The position numbers were made by a program, and so were the translations under genes. Below are positions 33,480-45,054 of a stretch of DNA of 64,000 bases, piece after piece. Under the pieces are notes generated by a model, which made no database searches, was not told the DNA's origin, and was given only the letters and a program-made list of their open reading frames with translations. The stretch is from Delphinus delphis (Eukaryota > Chordata > Mammalia > Artiodactyla > Delphinidae). Where the stretch lies: the NCBI RefSeq assembly GCF_949987515.2, contig NC_082688.1, forward strand, positions 80,976,731 to 81,040,730, written 5' to 3'. Numbering within the stretch: the first letter of the stretch is position 1; each line of letters begins with the position of its first letter.

Positions 33480-33710
33480 ATATTAAGAGCTAAGATTTAT
33501 GGAGTGTTTACAACATAGTAGGCACTGTGCTAAGTTCTTTATACACATCATCTCATAAAATCCTTACAGCCCTATGAGGTAGGTGCTGTTTTCCCATTTT
33601 CCACTTAAGGAAACTGAGCCTTAGAGAGATTAATCACCAGGTCAAAAGGAGCCCGGGTTTGTCTGACCCCAGAGCGCATTCTTGTAACAACTGGCCAGAT
33701 GGTTTCGTGC
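33480..33710 (-). repeat. MIR SINE
   Basis: Antisense MIR: gtaggcactgtgctaagttc, cctatgaggtaggtgctgtt, aaggaaactgagccttagag. Confidence 0.75.
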
Positions 33711-33999
33711 CTTACATTTGACATGTCTACATCTGACCTCGGCTACCCCTTACGTGCTATGTAACTGCAGGCAAGTGATTGAATGTCTGAGCCATGGTTA
33801 TTATCAACTTCCCCAGAGTCTGTACTCCTTCTGTGCTCACCAGTTCAATAAACAGTCCTACCATCTTCCAAATCAACAGGGGTTGCAAGTGACTCTTCCC
33901 TCTCCACCCCACATTCATCAAGACGTGGGGTGGAGAGGGAAGGGAGAGGGCAGACTGTGTGCTCTTCAAAGCACAGTTCTCCAAACTGGTGGTTACCAG

Positions 34000-34440
34000 T
34001 GGGGAAAGGGAAGTGGGGAGGGAAAACAGAGAGGTAGGGGAGTAAGAGGTACAAACTATTAGGTATAAAATAAGCTACAAGGATATACTGTACAACACAT
34101 AGAATATAGCCAATATTTTATAAAAATTATAAATGGAGCACAACCTTTAAAAATTGGGCTTCCCTGGTGGCGCAGTGGTTGAGAGTCCGCCTGCCGATGC
34201 AGGGGACGCAGGTTCGTGCCCCGGTCCGGGAAGATCCCACATGCCGCGGAGTGGCTGGGCCGGTGAGCCGTGGCCGCTGAGCCTGCGCGTCCGGAGCCTG
34301 TGCTCCACAATGGGAGAGGCCACAACAGTGAGAGGCCCGCGTACCGCAAAAAAAAAAAAAAAAAAAAATTGTGAGTCACTATATTGTATGCCTATAACAT
34401 ATAATATTGTACAGCAACTATACTTCAATTTTTTTAAGAA
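34000..34440 (+). mobile_element. L1 LINE 3' end, interrupted by a SINE
   Basis: L1 3' text aggtataaaataagctacaa, gtacaacacatagaatatag, ccaatattttataaaaatta up to 34155, resuming with gtgagtcactatattgtatg and caactatacttcaattttt after the SINE. Confidence 0.75.
34156..34361 (+). mobile_element. Young CHR-1 SINE nested in L1
   Basis: Near-consensus from gggcttccctggtggcg to a pure A-tail of about 21. Inserted at ttaaaaatt of the L1, which is repeated after the tail. Confidence 0.93.
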
Positions 34441-34489
34441 TGAAAAAAAGGCCAGGAAAAGCTCAGTAGTCACTGCCCCAGCCCTAGTC

Positions 34490-34770
34490 CTTCGACCTGC
34501 TCTCAGGCCTCACACATCATTCACTCAAAGCGCCTCACTCAGGCCTGCTGCTGCTCTCATCACCATGGGTTCCACATTCTCTTCCTCCTTCCCATCCTCT
34601 GCATGGCCCCCAGAGCAATCTTTCCCAAACACAAACCTGGCCAGGCCTCCCCAGCCCCCAGGGCCCCCTGACTCTCAGCAGAAGCCCCTGAACCTCAGCC
34701 TGGCTTTCAAAGCCCAGCCTGCCCAGCCCCACCTCCTCTGCTACCCCAGCTCCCGCAGGAGGGGCCTCAC
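34490..34770 (+). repeat. L2 LINE fragment
   Basis: Sense L2-like text: gagcaatctttcccaaacac, ctggctttcaaagcccagc, cctcctctgctacccc. Confidence 0.45.
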
Positions 34771-34904
34771 ATTCCTGCCCTTACCACCCCCCACCCCGGG
34801 GCCGTGTCCCCTCCCTCTCCACAGTCCTCCCCACAACTGGTATGTGTTCCTTCTGGTGACACTGAGCCCAGAGGTGGGTGTGCTCAGGTGTGCAAAACTG
34901 GTGA

Positions 34905-35065
34905 TGTTTCTCTATTTTAGAAACTAAATAATTATATACACGAAATATATATTTATATATAAATTATATACATTTACATAAATATATAACTGTATTTTAT
35001 AAACTAAATATATGGTTGCACAACAATGCGAATATACTTAACAGCACAGAACTATACACTAAAAT
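34905..35065. other. AT-rich low-complexity stretch
   Basis: Runs of atatatata and taaataatta-type sequence without a clean unit. The following 800 bases to 35860 are unique, apart from a CTCF-like motif at 35615 and a degenerate acacag-rich tract at 35655-35840. Confidence 0.6.
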
Positions 35066-35866
35066 GGTTAAAGTGGTAAAACCAAACCAAACCAAACTAA
35101 ATGTAACTCCTCTCCAAGGTCCCAGTCCCTGGAGCAGTAGGAAGGTCATTTTGGGGGCCCCTCCTCACCCCATCCTCTCTAACTGTGCAGAGGTCCTGGG
35201 TATTTGATGCTGTGATTCACATGGTCTCTGCTGAGATTCCCAGGCTGGAGCTCAATGTCCAGGAGCCTCCCTTCCCAAGCCCACCCTGACCCCTCTCCTA
35301 GGGCATCTTTAGGGAGTGTTTATGGGTCCCATCTGCCCATGCAAACGCAGACCCCCTCTTCATTTGGAGGGACTCTCTGGATGGCTTTGCCCCCTCTCCC
35401 CTCTCCTTAGCAAAATCCCCGCAAGAAGCTTAGGCCTTCAGAAGGCAGAGTCAGGAAGATGTCTGTGGCTGGCTCAGCCTCGGGCCTGAGATCCTCACCC
35501 CACGAGACAGGGAGAAAAAAAGGCCCAGCCTTCTGCCTGAGACAGGAAATAGAAGACAGGCGGCAACTCAGCGAGCTAAGCCGGCACACCAACACCTGCC
35601 TCAGGCGGTCAGATCTCTAGGGGGCAGCAATCAAAAGGTATCTTTTCCTGCTTGTACAGACACACACTAACACACAGACACATAACCCATAATCAGAGAC
35701 ACACAGCATACAAGCAGAGACCTGTATGCAGAAACAAGCTTAGCCACAGACACGGGCATGTGCATGAAAACACACATCCACATGGGACACATGTGTCTAA
35801 CACTCACTACACACATATTACATATCCAGGAAAACACACTTAAAGAGGTTCACAGGTCTCCATAAT

Positions 35867-35901
<35 letters not shown>
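35867..35901. repeat. (CA)n microsatellite
   Basis: About 17 uninterrupted CA units, the longest pure dinucleotide run in the window and so the likeliest to be length-polymorphic. Confidence 0.92.
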
Positions 35902-35904
<3 letters not shown>

Positions 35905-36461
35905 GTGCCCGCCCAAAGGTAAACCTACCAACAGACTCAACAGTTGTCAGCAAATGTGTTTTGGACCAATGACCGAGGAAAGAAGTCAGAGAGAAAGACC
36001 CAGATCAGTTTTCTAGAGATTGGAAGAGTGTGTGTTATGTGGAGGAGAGGCTGGTGGGAGAGAGCCAGGTAGAAACAGGGAAGGAAGAGATCCTGACACC
36101 AAGGAACGAGTGTAATGATTATTTATATGGTTCCACCTACTCACCTAGCCCTCATTTACCCATCTGTTCATTTAATAGTTACTGAGCTGGGTTCTCTGCT
36201 GGGCTTGGTAGGCAGAGAGCCTGGTCCCCAGCCCTGTCCTCGCAGGCATGAGCTGTGAGGGAGGGAGGCCTATCCGTGAGCAGCTGTAACAGAGATGGCA
36301 AGTGCTGTGATGGGGGATACACACTCTGGGCAGCAGTGGAAGGTAGGCAATGTCAGGGAAACTTGAATTGAATAGTGAACAAGTAGGAGTTGGGGGGATG
36401 AAAGAGATGGGTGAGGAGCTCAACTTAGGCTAAAGGAACAGCATATAGGAATGTCTGATAT

Positions 36462-36935
36462 TAGTTTTCTGTTGCTGTTTTAATAAATTATCATACATTT
36501 AGTGGCTTCAAACAACGCAGATTATTCTCTTACAGTCTGAAGGTCAGAGGTCTGAAATCAGTTTCACTGGGCTAACGTCAAGGTGTGGGCAGACTTGGTT
36601 CCTTTTGGAGGCTCTGAGAGGACAATCAATTTCCTTGCCCTTTCAGCTTCTAGTGGCTGCATGTGTTCTTTGGCTTGCGGACCCTTCCTACATCTTCCAG
36701 CCTCTGCTTCCATCATCCCATCACCTTCCCCCCTGACTCCGAGGACTCCTGCCTCGTTTCTATTTGGATGGCTGTGATTACATCCACAGCACCTGATAAT
36801 CCAGGATAATCTTCCCATTTTAAGAGCCTTAACTTAATCACAGTTGTAAAATCCTTTTACCATGTAAATTAACATTCCCAGGTTTGGGGAATTAGGATAT
36901 GACTTTATTTGGGGGCCATTATTCAGCCTACCACG
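36462..36935 (-). repeat. MLT1-type (ERVL-MaLR) LTR
   Basis: Antisense copy: ttagttttctgttgctg, tctgaaggtcagaggtctga, gataatccaggataatcttc, ttaacttaatcacag, gggggccattattcagccta. Same family as the copy at 5608. Confidence 0.65.
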
Positions 36936-36944
36936 GGGTGGGGG

Positions 36945-37055
36945 TGGGGTATATGATCTCACAATTTTCAAAACATCCTCTAATGTAAATCTTGTTATCT
37001 GCAGATTGAAGAGGAATCTGAGGCTCGAGATTAGGTGATTTACCTTAAACCAGAA
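36945..37055 (-). repeat. MIR-like fragment
   Basis: tcctctaatgtaaatcttg and agaggaatctgaggctcgag suggest an antisense MIR core. Confidence 0.4.
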
Positions 37056-37090
37056 GAGATAGATAGATTGATAGATAGATAGATGATAGT
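37056..37090. repeat. (GATA)n microsatellite
   Basis: Interrupted gata/gatt run of seven to eight units. Confidence 0.85.
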
Positions 37091-39320
37091 CTTTTAAAAC
37101 TGAAACAAGTTACATGCTTATTATTTTTAAATGATTTATAAGCCCTATAAAAGAATACAGAGAAAAATGCAAGAAGTCACTCAAAAATCTCACCACCCAG
37201 AAATGGTCAGTATTAACATTTGTGTGCAAAAAGCATTGAGAGATTGAGAGAGAGAGGTAGAAATAGAGCCAGACAGATAGAAAAATGAATGAGACATACT
37301 ACAGAAGCTATTTTCTTAACCAAAGTACAAAGTGTACCGTTACTTGAATTTAATAGAGGGGAAAGAAACTAAAGCGAAAATGAAGGAACAGCTGAACTTC
37401 AGCTAATATTCCTTCACCTCAAAAAAATATTCATTCTTAAAAGACCCCTCTCAAGAAAAACGATTTCAGTTAAGAGATTGGAGTAGGAGTTTTACAATTA
37501 TGTTTCAGTTTTATACGCATATGAGTCACTCTGAACTGTGAAAGAAAATGTGATTAGTACTTCTGCCCTCCTTCGCACTCCTTTTCTCCATTCCAGATTA
37601 TATTGCCAGTGTTGTTTTTACTTTATCAGGCTTTATAATATTTACATTCTGTTCTGCAACTAAAATTCCTAAGGTTGAATCTTAATCTAAATGGAGTTAA
37701 GTCCTTTTCCCATGAATTTCCCTTTCTCAGCCCCTTGTTTTGATTCATCTCTTGGCCGATTGGATTTTGTCATTGAGTAGTTTTTCCAGAAGGGCTCACG
37801 AGTTCTGTATCCCCAAATTCATGACTGAGAGCAACCCCTTGGTTGGTTAGGTTTTGGGGTGATACTTTCTACCCTCAGAACTTTGTAGATTTTGATTCAT
37901 TATCTTCATTTGATGAATGTTATCTTGGAGAAATCTGAGATCAGACTGAATTTTCCCCCTGAGATGACTTGCCTTTTCTGCCTAGATTCCTAAAGTATTC
38001 TTATTTTATCCTCTAAGTTTGGTTACTAAATCAGTGTGTCTTAATGTCAGTGCTATTCCGTATCAATTCTTCTAGCATATGGTGTGCACTTCCAATCTGA
38101 ATATTCAGTTCTTCCTTCATTTCAGGGAAAGCTTTCCTGTGTTTCATACCTTAATAACTTTTTCTGTTCCATTTTTGGAACCTCAACTTTAGGGCTGCTA
38201 ACAGTTATGCTTATGGTAGCTTGTCTTCATCCTATCTATTAACTTCACTCTAATTGCTTTAATATCTTTACCTTTTCCCATCACATTTACTCGATCTCTC
38301 AAGCCTTTCCTACACATTACTTTGGTGTCTAGTCGTATCCATTCTGTGTTTTGCTGTTCCTGGTTTATTTATTACATCTGTAATGGTATTGTTTTGGTCC
38401 TTTATTATTTTCCCTTAGTTCCGTGATCTCCCTTTTCATCTCATTCTGTTGTTTTTATCTTGTCTTTGAGTTCTTGTTCTATTGATTTCATGCTATTATT
38501 AAGGCCTTTTATAACAGGAAGAACTTGCCAGGAATCTGCTTTTATTCCTTTGGTTGTGTTTTCTTCTAGATTGGGCTCTTTATCTATTTTTGCATTCTGT
38601 CCTCCTTGTTCCTTTCCTTCCCTCCCTCCCTCCCTTCCTTCTTTCCTTCCTTCCCACCTGCATCGTGGCTGTGGTCTCTGTGCCTAGAGGCCATGCCCTT
38701 TCCTTCCCTCTTACATCTGCCATGGCTCACATTTGGCACACCTCTCCTTGCTCCGGAGTTGAGCCCCTTCCCATCTTGTCTGGACCAGTTTATCTTCCCC
38801 TGGGAGCTACGGTTTAAACGTGGACTGTTGCTCTCACACCCACCCGCCCCATTTCTGCAGCCTGAGGGTGGCTTTGCTGGGGCTGCCTGCTGACCTTGAT
38901 GGGGCCTGAGCGCTGCCTCTCCTCTGAGGCCCTGTTAGACATGCTGCTCCAGCTGGCGGGTGGGGCACATCCGATCCTGTGGGCTTTGGCTTGCCGCCCT
39001 AACCTCAGCCCAGCACCCTGGAAGATGCAGAGCCAAGGCAGCTCTTCCTGCCTCTCCCGAGGTCTCGTGGAGGAACATAGGGGCTTCCATTTACAAAGGG
39101 TTTTTTCCCCCAGATTTTTCCTAAGGCTACCTACTTACTCAACAGTCCACATCTCTCAGATTACAGTATATTAGTGAGAATTCTTGGTGTTCTGTTGACT
39201 TGCCTTTTCTCAATGCTACTTTGGGGCATGGGGTTAGGAGACACACCACTCACTCATTGCACCAGAATCTTCTGTTATTTTCCTTGGCTATCACATTTTA
39301 AGGTTTATAAAAGGAATTTC
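37091..39320. other. AT-rich intergenic block, probable LINE fossils
   Basis: Text such as cttgtctttgagttcttgtt and ctattgatttcatgctatta resembles old L1 sequence, but I cannot place boundaries. A (TTCC)n-like run lies at 38608-38656. No gene is supported. Confidence 0.4.
38608..38656. repeat. (TTCC)n / (CCCT)n low-complexity tract
   Basis: Tandem cttcc and cctcc units; pyrimidine-only on the plus strand. Confidence 0.85.
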
Positions 39321-39322
39321 CA

Positions 39323-39620
39323 GGCTTCCCTGGTGGCGCAGTGATTGGGAGTCCGCTGCCAATGCAGGCGGCACAGGTTCGAATCCTGGTCTGGGAAGAT
39401 CCCACGTGCCGTGGAGAAACTAAGCCCGTGCCCCACAACTACTGAGCCCGCGTGCCTAGAGCCCGTGTTCCGCGGCGGGAGAAGCCACCGCAGTGAGGGG
39501 CAGGCGCACCGCAGCGAAGAGTGGCCCCCGCTCGCTGCAACTAGAGAAGGCCTGCGTGCAGCAACGAAGACCTAACGCAGTCAAAAATAAATAAATGAAA
39601 TAAATACATTTAAAAAAAAG
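39323..39620 (+). mobile_element. CHR-2-type SINE
   Basis: Starts ggcttccctggtggcgcagt and keeps a tRNA B-box (ggttcgaatcc). It has a longer 3' part (ctagagcccgtgttcc, aacgaagacctaacgcag) and an (AAAT)n tail. Longer than the CHR-1 copies. Confidence 0.88.
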
Positions 39621-40596
39621 AAGAATTATTTCCTTGTTTGGTTGGACTTGAGCTGGTAACAGCATTTTTGTTTTGGTTTGTTTTGGCTTTTGTTCAGTTG
39701 TTAGTGGGTGGGTAGGATGGAGTGGAGTGATTCTGTGACTGTGGCGTCACTTTGCCGTCCTGTCTCCGAGATTCCCAGACTTGCTCTGTCCATACCTCCC
39801 CCCTCAGAGCCCTCCTCTGAGCAAGATCCTAGCAGCACCGCCCCCATCACTTTCAGGTCCCAGAGGTGAGACAGGGGCCCGCCGGACTAGGCCTCAGCAC
39901 ACAGTGGGTGCCCAGCCCACGGTAAAGCGGAATGAGCAGGGAGTGTCTCATGCGGGCAGCATCAGAGGGACCTCAAATGCTTCACAGGAGCGCATCGGGC
40001 AGGGAACAGCATGAACCAGGGCACGGTGATAGGAGAGGTAGAAACAATGATCGGGGATCGGGGTAGGGTGGGGTGAGGGTGAGGTGTCCAGCTGAAGGAG
40101 TGCCAGCTGAAGGGAGCAGAAGGAGAGAAGCTGGAGAGGAGGGCAGGCAGGGCCTAGGCGTGCAGACTGGCCTGGGGGCTGCCCCTGTGTGTGACCAAAG
40201 CCCTTAGTGTCTGGACTCTCGGGGATACTCTAGTGGGCAGGGGCGGGCACAGGTAGGGGAAGCCTGGTCCTACCTCTTCTCCCCATCTCAGCCCCTGCCA
40301 GGGAAACTTCTCTGACTGAGCCACTCCCATGGCCTCCCTGTCCTGGTGTCCCAAGAGGCTCCTGCTCTCTCCACCACAGCCACAGGCAAGGCCTCCGCCC
40401 AGCCACACTGGGCACACACGGACACATCACAGACATGCCCCCTGCTCACCCAGTCACACAAAAGCATAACTGCACAGCCGTAAACTTGCCCGTGATGGCG
40501 CAGTGACACACGCTATTGCCAGCACACTTTGCACACAGCCCTGCACTGTCTGGCTCCCTCTGGGGCCTTTGGCTCTGATTCTCCTGAGAGCTTGCC
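39621..40596. other. Intergenic unique sequence
   Basis: GC-rich, with no gene or repeat recognised. Confidence 0.5.
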
Positions 40597-40613
40597 CTGC
40601 CCCCTGGTGGCCA
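40597..40613 (-). promoter_or_regulatory. CTCF-like motif
   Basis: The plus strand reads ctgccccctggtggcca, the reverse complement of the consensus CCACCAGGGGGCAG with no mismatch in the core. Occupancy unknown. Confidence 0.5.
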
Positions 40614-40699
40614 CTCCCCAAGCCACTGACCTTCTGGAAGGACCCAAACGGTCCACCCCCTCCAGGGCCTGGTTCCTGTGCAGAGAAGCTTCTAGCCTT

Positions 40700-41200
40700 A
40701 ACAACCTCTCCCCTCAGACTGGTGCCGTCTGACAAGCCGTCTCGGACCCACTTGCTCCCAGGTAGGCCTCTCCTATCAGGCCAGCGCTGTTAGGTGAGGC
40801 CTTCTCAAACAGGCTGACCAACTCTCTCAGTCTCCTGGGGCTGAGGGGTATTCGGTGCTAAAACTGGGCAAGTCCCAGGCAAACTACGACGAGTTGGTGA
40901 GCCTATTCTGGGACCTGTCTGCCTCCAGAGTAGCTTCTCCTGAGACTGGACCCTTCAGATGCTCTCTGGATCAGCCTATCCCCTCAGACTGGCCCTCCCA
41001 AACACGATCTCTTCAGCAGTGTGTCACGCACCAGTCTCCCCTCAAACTAACCCTGTCACGCAGGCCCTCTCAGACCCGCTCAACTTCAGGTTAGCCTTCC
41101 CCATCATAGTGGCTGTGTCAGATAAAGCCCCTTCCAGCCTCTCTCCTCAGACTGGCTCCATCCGACTCCTCTCCTCAGACCTCCTTCCCCTCCACCCTCC
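40700..41200. repeat. Degenerate ~27-32-bp tandem array
   Basis: The anchor tctcccctcagactgg recurs with changes near 40711, 40767, 40801, 40930, 40981, 41036, 41062, 41143 and 41172. Highly diverged. Confidence 0.6.
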
Positions 41201-41739
41201 TCTGAGGAGAGGAGAGGGATGTGAGGACTACACTCCAGCCCTTCTTGCCCCCAGGTCTTTAGCCTTACATCCACAGGCAGGTGCTACCACCTGAAGGTCC
41301 TTTCTCTACCTGTCCACATCCAGTAGCTCTGGCCTGTGGGCACAGTGAACACGTGGGCCCCAAGACATAGAGACACACAGGTGCAGGACACGGGGCTGGG
41401 TTTGCAGCCAAGCATTCCGTTCTCACCATGTGACAATGAACTTTCTCAGAGTCCCAGCCTAGGGAGTTAAGTGAGCTCACCGGCTCTGAGGGGTTCTCAA
41501 AGCCAGAGGCTGCACGGAGGTATTCCTGCCTGCTGTCTCCCGACCACCTTCCCCCTCCTGGCTGGCTGCTGGGAGGCAGACATGGGATGCATGTGCTGAC
41601 AGCTGCCTGCCCGGGAGACTGAAGGGCAGGCAGGCGGCCGAGAGGGGGCAGCAGAAGCCAGGACAGCCCCCGGCTCAGGCCAGAGAGGCACAGCAGTCAC
41701 AGGCTGGGGTCTGGACCAGGGCAGGAACACACAGAGGGA

Positions 41740-42110
41740 GGCAGAGAGGGAAGGACTGCCAGACTCAGGGAAGAGGAACAGAGACACAGAGCTGGTGATG
41801 GAGATAGACACACAGAGAGACAGAAACACAGAGAGACAGAGAGACTCTGAGATGGAGATAGACCCGGAGAGACAGAGGGAGGAAGGCAGAAAAAGAGAAG
41901 ACTGAGAAATAGGAAGGAGGGACAGAGGCAAAGACAGGGATGGCGACAGAGAAAGAGACGGCTAGAGAGACAAAGAGGGCAGCAGAGACAGGAGACGTAG
42001 AGAGAGAGAGATGGGAGAGGGACATGCAGAGAGAAACACAAGGACAGGGACCAGGACAAAGACATGTTCAGCGATAGGCATGGGACGGAGACAGAGACAG
42101 GAATGGGTTC
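41740..42110. repeat. Degenerate GAGACA-rich tract
   Basis: The plus strand is almost all purine plus C: agagacagagaga, gacacagag, ggacaggga. It creates a 327-codon minus-strand frame rich in Leu/Ser/Cys that is not a gene. Confidence 0.8.
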
Positions 42111-44414
42111 AGAGAGGAGAGGATGGGGCAGAGACAAGTTAGTGTTATAGGAATGGGGCACAGAGGAGGGTTCCCATCCCCAGTGCCCCTTGAAGGAGGA
42201 AGGAGAACTGTAGTGAGCTGAAAGGCTGGGCTGCTGTGCACCTTGGGCCTGGGATCCAAGTCTCCCCCTGCAGTGCCCCCAACCCCCAACAGCAGTGTTT
42301 TCATTCTCCACGTTCTGATCTAGCTCCAAGAACTGATGCCTATAGTTGTCCCCAGCTCCCCAGAACCGCGATGAGCTACAACGGATGTGGAAGGGACAGC
42401 AGGCAGAGGCGGCAGCAGACAGACGGCAGCCAAGACCCTCCAAGGCGAGCAGCCCCTGTGACCTCGAGGGCCAGGACCCCCAAGGAGGGATGACCACCTC
42501 CGGGCTGAGGTCCAGTCTGGTCAGAGGCAATGACACTGCCCCTCCGGCCACCTCAGGGCTTAGGATGGGGCTGGGTCTCTCCCTTGGGGTTGGGGGCAGG
42601 GAGACGGCCCAGTCCTCCTCTCCATCGGCCTCTGAGGCTCCAGCAGTCCCCCTCCCCTCCATCTCCTCCCCAGGCCCCACGTAATTGCTTTCCCATGTTG
42701 CTAATGATGCCCAAGCCCTGGGTGGGCGGCGGGTGGGTCAGGGCTGACCAGGGCTCTCAAGGCAGGAAGGCAGCACAGGCCAGAGACTCCTTAATTCAGC
42801 CCTCCTACCGCAAGGACGGGGAAGGGGGAGGTTCAGACCCACCCCGGGAATACAATGTCCTTCGTGAGAGTAGGGGACCCACTACTCCCTCCACCCCTGC
42901 TGGACCTGGAGTGCAGGTTTCAGGCCCGAGCCACACCTCAGAGACCAGACAGACAGAACTGGGGGTCCAGGACACAGAGACAGGTCCACAGCCACTGCTC
43001 AGGATGTCCATCCTGGGAGCCTCTTCCTGTGGATGAGCCGTGTGCTCCCACAGCTGGGGCTAAGCTATTCGGCTTGAAACGCCACAGGCCTCTCTCCCCT
43101 GACACCGGCCTTCGCTTTCCATGCCATCTCCCGCCTGGAACACCCGTCTCGTCCTCTAGTGCCCAGCCTGGAGGAGAGCCAGCCACCTTCGCTCTCAGCC
43201 CCTCACCCGCCCGGAGTCCTGTCCAGGCCTGACTCATCAGTACTCCTGGAACTGTGAACCCCTCCTCCCAGGGCATCATCCCAGGCTGGAAGCGAGACCA
43301 GCAAAGGAATGCTCATTTCCTGACCCTGGTCTGAGGAGGAGGGTTTGAACTGGGGTGCACGTGTGACTCGGCGGCAGCAGCTCAGTGGCGGTGCGCGGCT
43401 CCGTGCCTGCCTGGGCGGTGGGGGCTTGGCTGTGCGTGGACCAGCGTGTTCTGGCTTCGACTCCACTTCTCTTTTTGCTCCAGCCGCCTGGAGCGTGGCC
43501 AAGCCCGGCTCCCGGGTTGGGGCTGTGGCCTAACCCTTTGCCCCCACCCCCAGGCCAGAGGTGCCGGCCAACTTGGCCCCAGCCCCGGGGATTCTCAGCC
43601 AAGGAGCTGCAGGGAGGCGGCTCCGACGAGGGGGCCTGGACCTGAGGCAGCCGGGGGCCTCTCCTCCCGAGGGGAAATCAAAGGGATCCTGGAGTCCCGG
43701 TTTGGGGACCGGAAGGGCGTGGCGCTGGCCCAGAGCCTGAGTACCCTGTAAAGCCGAAGCCCGCTCCCCTCCCACTCACACTGAGTCCTCACTGCAGTCT
43801 AACCCTGGGGTAAACCTCGCACTCCACGCTTCCCGTCCTGAAGCACCAGGCCAATGCCTGGTCACGTGCCAAGTGGCCTCCTTCGGGCAACCTCCCTGCC
43901 TGCCCAGGCTACTCTGCGCTCTGCACGCTCAGCCCTGGCTGAGCTCCAGGCCTGACCTGCTGGAACCCCGGCCTGTGTCTCCTGAATGGCAGGGATGACA
44001 ACCCCTCCACCCCGAGGATGAAACCCGGCCTCCTCCCCTTCTTGCACCTCTGCCCCGTGGGTAAAGCCAGGCCTGGGCACCCGTGGAAGGCAGCTCCGGA
44101 GATGACCCCTGACAGACCTTGGCCCTGCCAGGATTCAGTAGCCCCCGGCGATGACTGGATGCCCCCGGCGTGGGACCTGCCTCACTGGGGCCCCTCGTTC
44201 CCCAAAACTCTGCCCATGGCCTCCAGGGAGCTCTACACTCCAAAGAGGCGGGAAGCCCTGTCCACGGACACACCTGCCTGAGAGCTGAGCTGCCTCTCCC
44301 CACCTGTCTGGAGAGGGCTGTCTCTCTCCAACTCTAACTGCTTCCCTCCTCCAGGCCTGGAAGGGGAGAGGTCCTTGGACAAGGGCTACCCTCCCAAAGT
44401 GGGTCCGGTCCAAG
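42111..44414. other. Intergenic sequence downstream of CNTFR
   Basis: GC-rich unique DNA. A modest CpG cluster lies at 43365-43400. Overlapping open frames on both strands are typical of GC-rich DNA. No splice-supported gene. Confidence 0.45.
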
Positions 44415-45054
44415 GACTCATGAAATGGTGACGTTTAATGAGAACCCCCCACCCCCGTATATACATCTGTAAAAAATTCAAATACAGCAAGTTACCACTG
44501 AGTCAGACTACAGGGGACTGACAGGGCATTAAATACTGCGGGGCAGGAGCAGGAAAAGGGGAGGGTCGTACAAAACAGGGGCGGAGGCGGGGCACTGAAG
44601 AGTGTGGGTGCCGGGGGAAGGGGATGGCCGGGCCCCCCCAGCGCCAGGAGCTTATAATCTGATGGTGGCAACAGAGACCCTGGAACAGACAGGAGGCTGG
44701 GACAGGAGGCGAGACTGTGATGTGAGGGGCTCCCCTCAGGCCCCCCAAGGGCTCCTGGGAGTCGCTGGCGTTGGAGGGCCCAGCCCCAGGGCTTAGGACG
44801 GAGGTGTGGGTGCTCTTTGGTGGGTGGGTTAGCTGCATGGCCCCCTGCCCTGAGCAGGGAGGGGGGCCGGCGTGGTGTGGCGGGGCTGGGGGGCGGCAGG
44901 CCCGGGCCTGCCGGGGTCTCTACAAATTGTGTCTCGAGAGAATGCCGAAGGTCCTCCTGCCCGTGTGCAAAATAGAAACCAGGGTGTTCAGGCTCAGCTC
45001 CGGCCTCCTGCTCCTCTGCAGGTGCGCTGGCATGTCCTCACGGGATGCCGGGCT
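44415..45054 (-). other. CNTFR: CNTFR terminal exon: last stop base and 3'UTR
   Basis: Minus-strand acceptor ctgtccccccag precedes A at 45054, which completes TGA. The exon then continues as GC-rich 3'UTR to about 44415. Long plus-strand open frames across it are antisense shadows. Confidence 0.8.
44434..44439 (-). promoter_or_regulatory. CNTFR: CNTFR poly(A) signal ATTAAA (minus strand)
   Basis: The plus strand reads tttaat, i.e. ATTAAA on the minus strand, about 615 bases past the stop base. ATTAAA is the commonest variant hexamer. No AATAAA lies nearby. Confidence 0.65.

Noticed and set aside
34154..34927. 257-codon frame beginning in a SINE
   Set aside because: It starts inside the CHR-1 SINE and runs on into L1 and L2 text. 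SINE frames recur at each copy and are not genes.
39323..39400. tRNA-like B-box (ggttcgaatcc)
   Set aside because: Part of a tRNA-derived SINE; no cloverleaf or discrete tRNA gene.
41697..42680. 327-codon open frame on the minus strand
   Set aside because: Its long Leu/Ser/Cys/Val-rich stretch is the translation of the GAGACA-type repeat. No splice sites or family resemblance.
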